Assembly: GCA_041484095.1 (NCBI GenBank)
Contig: JBGPGW010000058.1
Coordinates: 1 to 14,767 of the forward strand
Direction of reading: 5' to 3'
Length of the DNA stretch: 14,767 nt
Source: JBGPGW01 sp041484095
GTDB lineage: Bacteria; Pseudomonadota; Alphaproteobacteria; CADEGL01
The first letter of the stretch is position 1; each line of letters starts with the position of its first letter. The notes under the pieces were generated by a model that saw only the letters and a program-made list of their open reading frames with translations, ran no database searches and was not told where the DNA came from. Below are positions 5,561-13,549 of the stretch, one piece after another. The position numbers were made by a program, and so were the translations under genes.

Positions 5561-6775
5561 TCAGAGCGCTTCGCCTTTGACGAGCCGCGGCAAGTCGCCG
5601 ACAAGGCCCATGGCATGGCGCATGAAAAACCGTTTCAGCGGCGGTAGGCCGTTGACCATCGCCAATCCCAGATCGCGCGCGAGCTTGACTGGCGGAAGGC
5701 TGTTCGAAAACAGGCGGTTGAGCCCGTCGGTCGCGGCGATCATCGCGATGCTATCGAAGCGCCGCCACCGTTCGTACCGCGCAAGGATTTCGCCACGACC
5801 GGGATCGAGACCGAGGCGCCACGCATCGACGATGAGCTCGGCCAGGACCGCAATGTCCCGGAGCCCTAAATTGAAGCCTTGTCCCGCGATGGGATGAATG
5901 GCGTGGGCGGCATCACCGAGCAATGCCAGGCGTTGTTCCGCATATCGCATCGCGTGCACAAGCGACAAAGGATATTTCCACCGCGCGCCGAGGACGCGAA
6001 GGTGCCCGAGCGAGGGGCCAAATCGCCGTTCGATTTCCGATGAAAACGCCGCGTCGTCGAGCGCCATCATCGAAGGCACGAGCTCGCTCCGCTCCGTCCA
6101 GACGATCGAGGAGCGCCGCCCCCGCATCGGCAACACGGCAAGGGGTCCCGCGGGCAGAAACCGTTCATGCGCCACTCCCCTGTGGGGACGCTCATGCTCG
6201 ATCACGCACACGATGCTTGTCTGTGGATAGCGCCACTCGATCGCGCGAATGTCCGCCAATTGCCGCATTCGGGAACCCCGGCCATCGGCAGCGATGGCCA
6301 GGCTCGCCACGACCCGGCGGCCATCATCGAGCGTGAGAGCTGCATGGGTATCGGTGAAGTCGAGGCCGACGACAGTTGCCGGAGCGACGATCTCGACACC
6401 CCGAAGTCGCGCGAGGTGCGCGTAAAGACTTCGCAGAATAAGGGTGTTTTCGACGATATAGCCGAGTGGCTCCTCGCCGAGTTCTTTGTGATCGTAGTGG
6501 AGGAACAGCCGCGAATCGCCGTCCGAGACACGGATATCGAGGATGGGTTCGGCTTCCGCGGCCAGGGAGGACCACAGGCCGAGGCCATCGAGCACGCGCC
6601 TGGAGCCGTATGCGATCGCGGATGTCCGCCCGTCGAAAGACTGATCCGTCTTCACCGCCGGGCGATCGCGATCGATCACGATGACCTCGAGCCCGGCCAG
6701 GGCGAGCGCCGCCGCCATGGTCAAACCCGCCATGCCGCCACCGACAATGGCGATCTCGGCCCGAAACTCGTTCAC
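5561..6775 (-). CDS. UbiH/UbiF/COQ6-family FAD-dependent hydroxylase
   Basis: The 404-residue flavoprotein monooxygenase is of normal family length. It has the dinucleotide-binding motif IVGGGMAGLTMAAAL (residues 10-24), the DG motif AIAADGRGSRMRQ (about 161-172), and the second FAD motif LLGDAAHAIHPIAGQGFNLG (285-304), whose HPIAGQG segment is typical of ubiquinone-biosynthesis hydroxylases. These enzymes use NAD(P)H and oxygen to hydroxylate the polyprenyl-phenol ring of ubiquinone precursors at the inner membrane. Which ring position it attacks (UbiH, UbiF, UbiI or the broad alphaproteobacterial UbiL/UbiM type) cannot be told from the sequence. It is transcribed divergently from ftsK, with a 274-bp gap. 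Confidence 0.93.
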   Translation of the reverse strand: MNEFRAEIAIVGGGMAGLTMAAALALAGLEVIVIDRDRPAVKTDQSFDGRTSAIAYGSRRVLDGLGLWSSLAAEAEPILDIRVSDGDSRLFLHYDHKELGEEPLGYIVENTLILRSLYAHLARLRGVEIVAPATVVGLDFTDTHAALTLDDGRRVVASLAIAADGRGSRMRQLADIRAIEWRYPQTSIVCVIEHERPHRGVAHERFLPAGPLAVLPMRGRRSSIVWTERSELVPSMMALDDAAFSSEIERRFGPSLGHLRVLGARWKYPLSLVHAMRYAEQRLALLGDAAHAIHPIAGQGFNLGLRDIAVLAELIVDAWRLGLDPGRGEILARYERWRRFDSIAMIAATDGLNRLFSNSLPPVKLARDLGLAMVNGLPPLKRFFMRHAMGLVGDLPRLVKGEAL

Positions 6776-6993
6776 ATTCGCTCCCGCCCCTCGTGGACAG
6801 AATGGCCGATGGGCAGCCCTCGGGTAAGCTTATCCGGTCGGGCCGGCGACCGAGAAGGCCCATGGACGAGTCGCTCTAATTTTAGTAGTCGTTTCTGATT
6901 AATATCGCTATATCCTGTAGTTAGATGGGATGTTACGCGTGTATGTGGCGCTCAGGGCGTCCGTTTCATAGGATGCGGCCCGGGAGGCTGAGC

Positions 6994-7018
6994 GCCCGGA
7001 CGGGGACAACGTCCGGGC
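6994..7018 (+). promoter_or_regulatory. perfect 9-bp hairpin in the ftsK leader
   Basis: The arms gcccggacg and cgtccgggc are perfect complements around a 7-base loop, ending 31 bp before the ftsK ATG at 7050. No T-run follows on either strand, so it is not a standard terminator. Its place in the leader allows a role in translation or mRNA stability, but nothing proves one. The rest of the ubiH-ftsK gap (6776-6993) has an AT-rich patch near 6878-6935 that probably holds promoters. I could not assign convincing -35/-10 pairs. Confidence 0.4.
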
Positions 7019-7049
7019 ACGGATGGGCGCACGGCCTGAGGGGCACGTG

Positions 7050-9437
7050 ATGACAAGTGTTTCAAGAACGGCCGGCCGACGCCCGGCCTCCCGCGGTGTC
7101 GAGCTGTTTTTTCGTCAGAGGCTGGTCGAGCTGCGCGGTCTCGGATGGATCGCGAGCGCGGCAGCACTTGCGATCGCGCTTATCTCCTATCATTCGAGCG
7201 ATCCTTCGCTCAACCACGCGACGGCAGGCCTCGCCCGCAACGTGCTGGGACGGCCGGGGGCCTATCTCGCCGACCTCTTCCTTCAGTCGCTTGGTTTCGC
7301 GAGCGCCGTTCTCGTCGCGGCGCCGGTCGTCTGGGGCGCACGCAAAATCCTCCATCGGGCGCCCACGCCCCTATGGCTCCGCCTGACCTTGCTGCCCATC
7401 GGCGTGATGCTGCTTGCGATCAGCTTGGCGGTTTTGCCGCGCCCGTCGTTCTGGCCGCTCACGAGCGGACTCGGCGGGTTTGTCGGACTGCTTCTGCTCG
7501 GGCGCCTGACGACACTCGTAGGGCTGGCCCACCTCTCATTCGGTGACGTCGTGCTGGCGCTTGCGATTCTTCCCGCTGCCGTCGTCGCGCTCACGCCCGT
7601 GTTTTCCCTGCGTTTGGGGGATTTGGCGCGGCTCGGCGCTTCGGCCGGGCGGGCTGTCGCTTGGCTCGGGCGCGTGCCGCAGCTTCTGCTCGGAGAGCGC
7701 CGTTTCGGCTTCGGAGACGCCAGAGCGGCGCTGATGAAGGCGCTCGGGCGCGCGGTGTATCGCGATCGCGTCCCACCGCGCATGGAGCCGCAACTGGGCG
7801 AGGCGGCGGACGACTTCGACGAAGACGACCAGCCGGAACCGGAAACAGTCGACGGCCCCTTCATCGCGCCACGCGCCACGCGTAAGGCCGCGCGGCGCAA
7901 GAAGCCACGGCAAGCGCCGCTCCCCTTCGGCCAGGATGATCGCGAACTGCCGCCATTGCAGCTCCTTCATCCCGCGAACGATGAGCGGCGCAGCAAGAGC
8001 GTCGATCAGGACTCCCTGACGCAGAATGCGCGTCTGCTCGAAACGGTCCTCGACGACTTCGGCGTGCACGGCGAAATCCAGAAGGTCTGGCCGGGCCCCG
8101 TCGTGACCCTTTACGAACTTGAACCGGCGCCCGGCACCAAATCCTCGCGCGTCATCAGCCTGGCCGACGACATCGCACGATCCATGAGCGCCGTCTCGGC
8201 GCGGGTCGCGATCGTTCCCGGACGCAATGTGATCGGCATCGAGTTGCCGAACGTCGAACGCGAGCGCGTCTACCTCGCCGAACTTTTGGCCGTCGATGGT
8301 TTCGACCGGACCGGTGGATTGCCGCTCGCGCTCGGCAAGGACATCGGCGGCACGCCTGTCGTCGTCGATCTCGCGCGCATGCCTCACCTTCTGATCGCGG
8401 GCACGACCGGGTCCGGCAAATCCGTTGCGCTCAATACCATGATCTTGTCGTTGCTCTATCGGCTCACGCCCGAGCAATGCCGCCTCATCCTCATCGATCC
8501 GAAGATGCTCGAGCTGTCCGTCTATGACGGTATCCCGCATCTCCTGACTCCCGTCGTGACCGACGCCCGCAAGGCGGTCGTCGCCCTCAAATGGACGGTC
8601 CGCGAGATGGAGGATCGATATCGCGCCATGTCCCAGCTCGGCGTGCGCAACATCGCGAGCTACAACGCGCGGCTTTCGGATGCGCGCCGGCGCGGCGAAG
8701 TCCTGATGCGCAAAGTGCAGACAGGGTTCGACAGCGAGACGGGAAAGCCGGTCTTCGAGGATCAAGCCCTCGACCTCCGCGCGCTGCCGTTTATCGTCGT
8801 CGTCGTCGATGAGATGGCCGATTTGATGCTGGTCGCGGGAAAAGACATTGAGGCGGCCGTGCAGAGGTTGGCGCAGATGGCGCGCGCGGCCGGCATTCAT
8901 CTGATCATGGCCACGCAGCGCCCATCCGTTGACGTGATCACCGGCACGATCAAGGCGAATTTCCCGACGCGCATCAGCTTCCAAGTGACATCGAAGATTG
9001 ACAGCCGGACGATCCTGGGTGAACAGGGCGCCGAGCAGCTCCTCGGCCAGGGCGACATGCTCTACATGGCAGGCGGCGGCCGGATCTCGCGAATCCACGG
9101 CCCCTTCGTCAGCGACGAGGAGGTGGAAGCGGTCGTCCGGTTCCTCAAGAATCAAGGGGATCCCGAATATGTCGAGGGCGTGACCGAGGATTCCTCGGCG
9201 GGACTCGAGGGCGCGCTGGGCGGAGAGGCCGAAGACGATCTTTACGACCAGGCGGTCGCGATCGTTCTCCGCGAGCGCAAGGCATCCACGAGCTTCATCC
9301 AGCGCCACTTGCAGATCGGCTACAACCGCGCGGCCCGCCTGGTCGAACGGATGGAGAGCGAGGGCCTCATCAGCACCGCAAATCACGTCGGCAAGCGCGA
9401 AATCCTCGCTGGCGATGCGCGCGGACCGATGCGCTGA
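7050..9437 (+). CDS. ftsK: DNA translocase FtsK
   Basis: The 795-residue protein has the full FtsK layout. Several N-terminal membrane helices (roughly residues 25-190, including LGWIASAAALAIALISYHS) precede an acidic/proline linker. Then comes the RecA-like motor with Walker A GTTGSGKS (about 451-458) and Walker B FIVVVVDEMADLM (about 580-592). The C-terminal winged-helix gamma domain (about 728-790) contains IQRHLQIGYNRAARLVERME and reads orienting DNA sequences. FtsK pumps chromosomal DNA through the closing septum and activates XerCD at dif. The length is usual for alphaproteobacteria; the long E. coli linker is absent. An upstream in-frame ATG exists at 7023, but GAGGGG (7038-7043) sits 6 bases before the ATG at 7050, which I prefer. 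lolA follows 60 bp downstream, a widespread arrangement. Confidence 0.96.
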   Translation: MTSVSRTAGRRPASRGVELFFRQRLVELRGLGWIASAAALAIALISYHSSDPSLNHATAGLARNVLGRPGAYLADLFLQSLGFASAVLVAAPVVWGARKILHRAPTPLWLRLTLLPIGVMLLAISLAVLPRPSFWPLTSGLGGFVGLLLLGRLTTLVGLAHLSFGDVVLALAILPAAVVALTPVFSLRLGDLARLGASAGRAVAWLGRVPQLLLGERRFGFGDARAALMKALGRAVYRDRVPPRMEPQLGEAADDFDEDDQPEPETVDGPFIAPRATRKAARRKKPRQAPLPFGQDDRELPPLQLLHPANDERRSKSVDQDSLTQNARLLETVLDDFGVHGEIQKVWPGPVVTLYELEPAPGTKSSRVISLADDIARSMSAVSARVAIVPGRNVIGIELPNVERERVYLAELLAVDGFDRTGGLPLALGKDIGGTPVVVDLARMPHLLIAGTTGSGKSVALNTMILSLLYRLTPEQCRLILIDPKMLELSVYDGIPHLLTPVVTDARKAVVALKWTVREMEDRYRAMSQLGVRNIASYNARLSDARRRGEVLMRKVQTGFDSETGKPVFEDQALDLRALPFIVVVVDEMADLMLVAGKDIEAAVQRLAQMARAAGIHLIMATQRPSVDVITGTIKANFPTRISFQVTSKIDSRTILGEQGAEQLLGQGDMLYMAGGGRISRIHGPFVSDEEVEAVVRFLKNQGDPEYVEGVTEDSSAGLEGALGGEAEDDLYDQAVAIVLRERKASTSFIQRHLQIGYNRAARLVERMESEGLISTANHVGKREILAGDARGPMR

Positions 9438-9497
9438 TTGATCGAGGAAGAGAGAATCCTCTGGCGTGGCGCTAAGCGCCTGCCTATGTAGACAACC

Positions 9498-10139
9498 ATG
9501 CAGCAGATTTTGCGTGTCATCATCGCGGCGGTCGTCGGTTTGGCCGCGACCGCCGTTCTGGCCGCAACGGCAAGCCCAGCCAAGCCGTTGTCGGATGCCG
9601 ATCGTGCCGATGTCGCGCGGATCGAGAGTTATCTCAACAGCGTCAAGACCATGAAGGCACGCTTCCTTCAAGTCGGCGCCGAAGGCGGCTACGCAACGGG
9701 ATCCATCTTCTTGTCGCGGCCGGGCCGCATGCGGGTCGAGTATGACCCGCCGACGAAGATGCTGATCGTGGCGACGGGGGTCTGGCTTATCTATGTCGAC
9801 ACCGAATTGCAGCAGGCCACCTATTTGCCCATCGATTCGACGCCGGCGATGTTCCTGCTGCGGCCCGCACTCCAATTCGACAAGGATGTCGCCATCACCG
9901 GCCTCGAGCGCGGAGCGGGCGTGATTAGGCTTGCGTTGACCGACAAGAACGACCCGCGCTCCGGTCAAATCGTCCTGACGTTCAGCGATAGGCCCCTTGT
10001 CTTGCAGAAATGGGCCGTGACCGACGCGCAGGGCAAGGTGACGAATGTGGCGCTCGTGGATCCCGTTTTCGGCGTACCGTTGCCGCCGACGCTGTTTCAA
10101 TACGTCGATCCGAGCCCCGATCGCCGTCAGAGGCAATGA
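9498..10139 (+). CDS. lolA: outer-membrane lipoprotein carrier protein LolA
   Basis: The 213-residue protein is of normal LolA length. A Sec signal peptide spans residues 1-22, with likely cleavage after AVLA. The mature part has the LolA pattern: IESYLNSVKTMKARFLQ, then GSIFLSRPGRMRVEYDPPTKMLIVATGVWLIYVD, and strands ending in a VALVDPVFGVPLP segment. In the periplasm LolA takes lipoproteins from the LolCDE transporter and delivers them to the outer membrane. No strong Shine-Dalgarno site is visible before the ATG. It follows ftsK on the same strand, as in many Proteobacteria. Its 3' end overlaps the reading frame of the convergent broken desaturase gene by 158 bp. Confidence 0.93.
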   Translation: MQQILRVIIAAVVGLAATAVLAATASPAKPLSDADRADVARIESYLNSVKTMKARFLQVGAEGGYATGSIFLSRPGRMRVEYDPPTKMLIVATGVWLIYVDTELQQATYLPIDSTPAMFLLRPALQFDKDVAITGLERGAGVIRLALTDKNDPRSGQIVLTFSDRPLVLQKWAVTDAQGKVTNVALVDPVFGVPLPPTLFQYVDPSPDRRQRQ

Positions 10140-10968
10140 CGCCGATGCGCTGAGGCCGGCGCGCCCTGAACGGGCGAAGCAACAATTGCATGAACGCTTC
10201 TTCGCCCTCCCCTTCGACGCCGATCGTCATGCCGGGTTGACGGCGGGTACCGCTCCGCGTTCCGAACAGCGGATCCCAGATGCTTAGGATCGTGCCGTAA
10301 TTCGAATCGGTGTCGCGGCGAACGGCGTGGTGATGATCCCAATGTATGGAAGGCGTGATGATGAAGCGCGCGAGCATGCGCTCGATCGGGCCCGGAAGCC
10401 GTAGATTGGAGTGATGGAATATCGCGGCCATCAAGATGACCGTCTCGAAGATGAGAACCGAGGCCAACGGAATGCCGAGCAGGATAATCGCCACGGCGCG
10501 AACGAGTGCCGAGAGCACGATTTCGCCGGGATGAAACCGGGCGGCGGATGTCGAATCGAGGAATCGATCGAGATGGTGTATGCCGTGAAATCGCCACAAC
10601 CACGATAGTGAATGATTGGCGCGGTGCCACCAATAGATCCAGAAATCGAGCAGGATGATATCGAAGACGAGTCCAACCCAACCCGTAAGCCAGACGGGCC
10701 GCAGGCCGATCGCCTAGCCTCCGGCCCAAGCGGTGATGGGAACAACGATCAACGATCCGCCCGCCACATTGACGAACCAGAGGCAACCATTCCGAAGAAG
10801 CCGTGCGGGATCGCCGAGAAGCCGGCGCAATCGCGACGGCGGACCGCACCCCTCCAGCCGATCGTGCTCTGCTGCCGGCCGAATCCGCTCCAGGACGAAG
10901 AATGCGATCAACCAGCCCGTGACGACGAAGCCTTTCAATGCGATCAGTGTTTCGGGCAGTGCGGTCAT
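9982..10968 (-). pseudogene. sterol desaturase/fatty-acid hydroxylase family gene with in-frame TAG
   Basis: The minus strand reads as one frame in which the only stop before the end is TAG at 10714-10716 (after PITAWAGG). Immediately after it, without frameshift, the frame resumes as AIGLRPVWLTGWVGL. All the histidine clusters of the di-iron membrane hydroxylase family lie after the stop: WWHRANH, FHGIHH, IFHHSN and HWDHHH, followed by YGTILSIWDPLFGT. Members hydroxylate or desaturate lipids at the membrane. The amber therefore removes the whole catalytic part; the next ATG (10599) lies after the first histidine box. The frame also runs about 50 residues beyond the usual family end, antisense to lolA. 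I chose ATG 10968 (MTALPETLIALKG); an in-frame ATG at 11034 is possible. A C-to-T change of CAG would explain the stop; a sequencing error is the alternative. Confidence 0.75.
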
Positions 10969-11044
10969 AGGGGGGCGGCCGTGAAGTTTGACCTGCCGCG
11001 GCACGGATGTGTTGGAAGCCTCCCGTGCCGGCATACCGTACGGC

Positions 11045-11050
11045 TATAAT
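11045..11050 (+). promoter_or_regulatory. candidate -10 box for the gamma-glutamyl hydrolase gene
   Basis: TATAAT is a perfect -10 hexamer 44 bp before the ATG at 11095, in the gap between the divergent desaturase remnant and the hydrolase gene. No good -35 hexamer lies 16-18 bp upstream, so the promoter is weak, activator-dependent or a chance match. Confidence 0.35.
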
Positions 11051-11094
11051 GGTATTGCATATTTGAACGACTTCTTGACCGCAGAACGGCGCGC

Positions 11095-11871
11095 ATGTCC
11101 ATGGCCGAACGATCGTTGGTAAAGCCGCTCATCGGCGTGACCGCCTGCGTGAAGCAATTCGGTCCGCACCCCTTCCATGCCGCCGGCGATAAATACGTCA
11201 AGGCCGTGTCCGAGGGTGCGGGCGGATTGCCATTCCTGCTTCCGGCCTTGGGCGAGTGGTACGACGTGGCCGAGCTTGTCGATCGGCTCGACGGCCTGAT
11301 GCTGACGGGCAGCCCCTCGGATGTCGAACCCCATATCTACACCGATGAGCCGAAAAATCCCGGCTCGATCTATGATCCGCAAAGAGACGCGACCACATTG
11401 CCGCTCATCCGCGCGGCGCTGGATCGCGGCCTTCCCCTGCTCGCGATCTGCCGCGGGATCCAGGAGCTGAACGTCGCACTCGGTGGAACGCTCCACCAGC
11501 GAGTCCACGACGTTCCGGGAAAGCTCGACCATCGCGGCCGCAAGAATGTTCCGCTCGACTTGCGCTACGGCCCCGTCCATGCCGTCGCTCTTAGACCCGA
11601 TGGGCTTCTGTCCGGAATGGCCGGGCAAGATGAGGTCATGGTCAATTCGCTCCACGGCCAGGGCATCAATCAGATAGCCCCGGGCCTTGACGTCGAGGCG
11701 ACGGCGCCGGACGGCATTGTGGAAGCTGTCGTCGTTCGCGGTGCGGATGCCTTTGCCCTCGGCATTCAGTGGCACCCCGAATGGCGGTGCCGGGAGAACC
11801 CATTTTCGATGGAGATTTTTGGCGCATTCGGCTTGGCATGCCGCGCGCGAGGCGCAAAGAGAGGGTATTGA
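11095..11871 (+). CDS. gamma-glutamyl-gamma-aminobutyrate hydrolase family protein (peptidase C26)
   Basis: The 258-residue class I glutamine-amidotransferase-like protein has the nucleophile elbow LLAICRGIQELN with Cys119, the GGTLHQ segment after it, and the His-Glu pair in GIQWHPEW (His227, Glu229). The upstream blocks KPLIGVTACVK and DGLMLTGSPSDVEPHIY match the PuuD-like branch. Such enzymes hydrolyse gamma-glutamyl bonds, for example gamma-glutamyl-GABA in putrescine breakdown. No other putrescine genes are present, so the substrate is unknown. The start at 11095 is followed by a second ATG at 11101; neither has a strong ribosome-binding site. It is divergent from the desaturase remnant. 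Confidence 0.92.
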   Translation: MSMAERSLVKPLIGVTACVKQFGPHPFHAAGDKYVKAVSEGAGGLPFLLPALGEWYDVAELVDRLDGLMLTGSPSDVEPHIYTDEPKNPGSIYDPQRDATTLPLIRAALDRGLPLLAICRGIQELNVALGGTLHQRVHDVPGKLDHRGRKNVPLDLRYGPVHAVALRPDGLLSGMAGQDEVMVNSLHGQGINQIAPGLDVEATAPDGIVEAVVVRGADAFALGIQWHPEWRCRENPFSMEIFGAFGLACRARGAKRGY

Positions 11872-12261
11872 ATGGCAATAGAAATTAATCGTATCATATT
11901 GATATAAATACATTTTGATATTTTTATTGGTCATTCGGCGCACTACCTATGCACACATATGTTGTAATCTATGCAAATCACGCATGGAAATTCGCCGTAA
12001 GTGCACCTATCTCACTATGGAGTGGCTCAGCCGCAAGAGCTGGGTCGCCTGAAGGCGAATCCCCTGGCGCCTTCGGGCTCCGAAAGGAGCTTTGGACGCC
12101 CGGTCATCCCCCCGACCGGGCGTCCTTCATTTTAGCCGTCCGCCTATGGTCTCTCCGCCCGGTGTTCGGTTCGGCCTTGCCGGGCTCGCCCGCACGGGCC
12201 ACAGCCGTTATAACCACCGGCGCCATCCCCATGGCAACGCTCAAACGATAACGGCGGCTCG
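11872..12261 (+). other. 390-bp non-coding gap with possible small RNA
   Basis: I see no convincing gene here. About 11872-11990 is strongly AT-rich against a GC-rich background and includes repeated TTGATAT elements (11899, 11915). From about 12020 the sequence becomes GC-rich and structured. It includes GCTCC-GAAA-GGAGC (a 5-bp stem with a GAAA loop, near 12077-12090) and CGCCT-GAA-GGCG pairing (near 12048-12059), and ends at the strong terminator 12094-12133. This layout suits a small RNA of roughly 100-150 nt or a structured 3' UTR of the upstream gene. I could not match it to 6S, SRP, tmRNA, RNase P or a riboswitch class I know. A 100-codon plus frame (11949-12251) crosses the terminator and looks spurious. 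Confidence 0.45.
12094..12133 (+). terminator. strong intrinsic terminator
   Basis: GGACGCCCGGTC (12094-12105) and GACCGGGCGTCC (12114-12125) form a perfect 12-bp stem around an 8-base loop. The tail TTCATTTT follows on the plus strand. It lies 223 bp past the gamma-glutamyl hydrolase stop and 128 bp before xth. It would end either that gene's transcript or an independent small RNA. Confidence 0.8.
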
Positions 12262-13059
12262 ATGGCTTTGCGCATCGCGACCTGGAACATCAACAGCGTC
12301 CGTCTGCGGCTGAATCTCCTGGAGCGTCTGATCGCGACCGCGACTCCAGACATCATTTGCCTCCAGGAGACCAAAACAGAGGACCAATATTTCCCACACG
12401 AGGCGATCGACGCACTCGGCTATCCCCATCGGTTCGTGAGCGGGATGAAGGGCTACAACGGCGTGGCCATTCTCTCGCGCGTTCCCTTCAAGAAGACTGC
12501 CACGCGAAATTGCGTCCAACGGTCGGATTGCCGGTACGGGTTCGTCACGATCGAGGGAGGCATCGAACTCCACAACTGCTATGTGCCGGCCGGGGGCGAC
12601 ATTCCGGACCCCGAGGCCAATGAGAAATTCGCGCACAAGCTGGCGTTCCTCGAGGAGCTGGCCGCCTGGTGGGCGGACCGCCGCAAGTCGCGCACGCGCG
12701 CTGTCTTGGTCGGCGATCTCAACGTCGCACCGCTCGAGACGGACGTCTGGTCGCACACGCAATTGCTGAAAGTCGTCAGTCACACGCCCGTCGAAGTCAA
12801 GCTTTTGAAGGACGTGATGACGTCGCATGATTGGACCGATGCGGTCCGCCATTTCATCGATCCGGACGAACAGCTTTACACCTGGTGGAGCTACCGCGCC
12901 CCGGATTGGGCCAAAAGCGACCGCGGGCGCCGGCTCGACCACGTCTGGGTGACGCCGGCCCTCAAACGATCACTCCGGAGTGCATCTGTTCTCCGCGATG
13001 CCCGCGGCTGGCAAGGGCCCTCGGACCACGTGCCCGTAATCGTGGACCTCGATCCCTAG
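12262..13059 (+). CDS. xth: exodeoxyribonuclease III (AP endonuclease)
   Basis: The 265-residue protein belongs to the ExoIII/APE1 family with all key residues: Asn11 in ATWNINSVR, Glu36 in CLQETKT, Tyr107 in CYVPAGG, Asp152 and Asn154 in GDLNVAP, Asp226 in RRLDHVWV, and the Asp255-His256 pair in GPSDHVPV. It cuts the backbone 5' to abasic sites in base-excision repair and degrades duplex DNA 3' to 5', with a divalent metal. The length matches E. coli XthA. It is expressed downstream of the terminator at 12094-12133, so it needs its own promoter; TATAAC at 12209-12214 is a possible -10 without a clear -35. It overlaps the convergent methyltransferase gene by 4 bases at the stops. Confidence 0.95.
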   Translation: MALRIATWNINSVRLRLNLLERLIATATPDIICLQETKTEDQYFPHEAIDALGYPHRFVSGMKGYNGVAILSRVPFKKTATRNCVQRSDCRYGFVTIEGGIELHNCYVPAGGDIPDPEANEKFAHKLAFLEELAAWWADRRKSRTRAVLVGDLNVAPLETDVWSHTQLLKVVSHTPVEVKLLKDVMTSHDWTDAVRHFIDPDEQLYTWWSYRAPDWAKSDRGRRLDHVWVTPALKRSLRSASVLRDARGWQGPSDHVPVIVDLDP

Positions 13060-13544
13060 CCCACGCGATAGAGAAAATACCGGCCGGCCTCGACGCCATC
13101 GGGCAAAGGCAGCGACGCCCACCGGTCAATCGTCATCGGCTGATCGCCAAGAACGATTCCACCCGCCGCCATCAACCGATCGATCATCGGCGCAACCGCA
13201 CGCGCGAGCGCTGCACTTCCATTCTTGTCGCCGCTTCCGATATCGGCATGACAGAGCGCCGCCGCCGCACCGATGCGCTCGAACGCACCCGGCAGCGTGT
13301 CCTCGAAATCGCCGAGAACAAAGAATTTATCCTCGGGAACGCATGATGGGTGGGCGGACATCTGCCGATCGAACGCGAAGATGGCGCGGGCCGGCATCAG
13401 CGTCCGCAAATGATCGAACGTGCGTCCGTTGCCAAGCCCGAGCTCGATCACGGGGCCGGCGATGCCGGCTATGAGTTCGGCGGCGCGATCGAGACAGCGC
13501 CGCTGCGCTTCAAGGCGCCGGATGAAACTATCGAGGCGGCTCAT
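13056..13544 (-). CDS. small class I SAM-dependent methyltransferase
   Basis: The 162-residue protein has the SAM-binding motif I VIELGLGNGRTFDHL (residues 32-46) and an acidic second strand FAFDR (56-60), with a DIGSGDKNG segment later. It resembles short, stand-alone Rossmann methyltransferases seen in alphaproteobacteria. The substrate is not known, and nothing specifies RNA, protein or small molecule. Its ATG is 5 bp after the stop of the cyclic-nucleotide-binding gene, with no evident ribosome-binding site, so it is probably translationally coupled to it. It is the last gene of the minus-strand group and its stop overlaps that of xth. Confidence 0.8.
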   Translation of the reverse strand: MSRLDSFIRRLEAQRRCLDRAAELIAGIAGPVIELGLGNGRTFDHLRTLMPARAIFAFDRQMSAHPSCVPEDKFFVLGDFEDTLPGAFERIGAAAALCHADIGSGDKNGSAALARAVAPMIDRLMAAGGIVLGDQPMTIDRWASLPLPDGVEAGRYFLYRVG

Positions 13545-13549
13545 GCGCG

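Noticed and set aside
7536..10136. 866-codon open frame on the minus strand, antisense to most of ftsK and all of lolA
   Set aside because: The product is rich in Arg, Asp, His and Gly with no recognisable domain, and it lies over two clear genes. Such antisense frames are common in GC-rich DNA.
10127..10849. 240-codon minus-strand frame in the desaturase region
   Set aside because: It is out of frame with the histidine-box reading and Arg/Ser-rich. The true frame is interrupted only by one in-frame TAG, so no frameshift is needed.
11044..11943. 299-codon minus-strand frame opposite the gamma-glutamyl hydrolase
   Set aside because: The plus strand encodes an intact hydrolase with all catalytic residues; the opposite frame has no recognisable features.
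11949..12251. 100-codon plus-strand frame before xth
   Set aside because: It runs through the strong terminator hairpin, has no ribosome-binding site or family resemblance, and changes composition midway.
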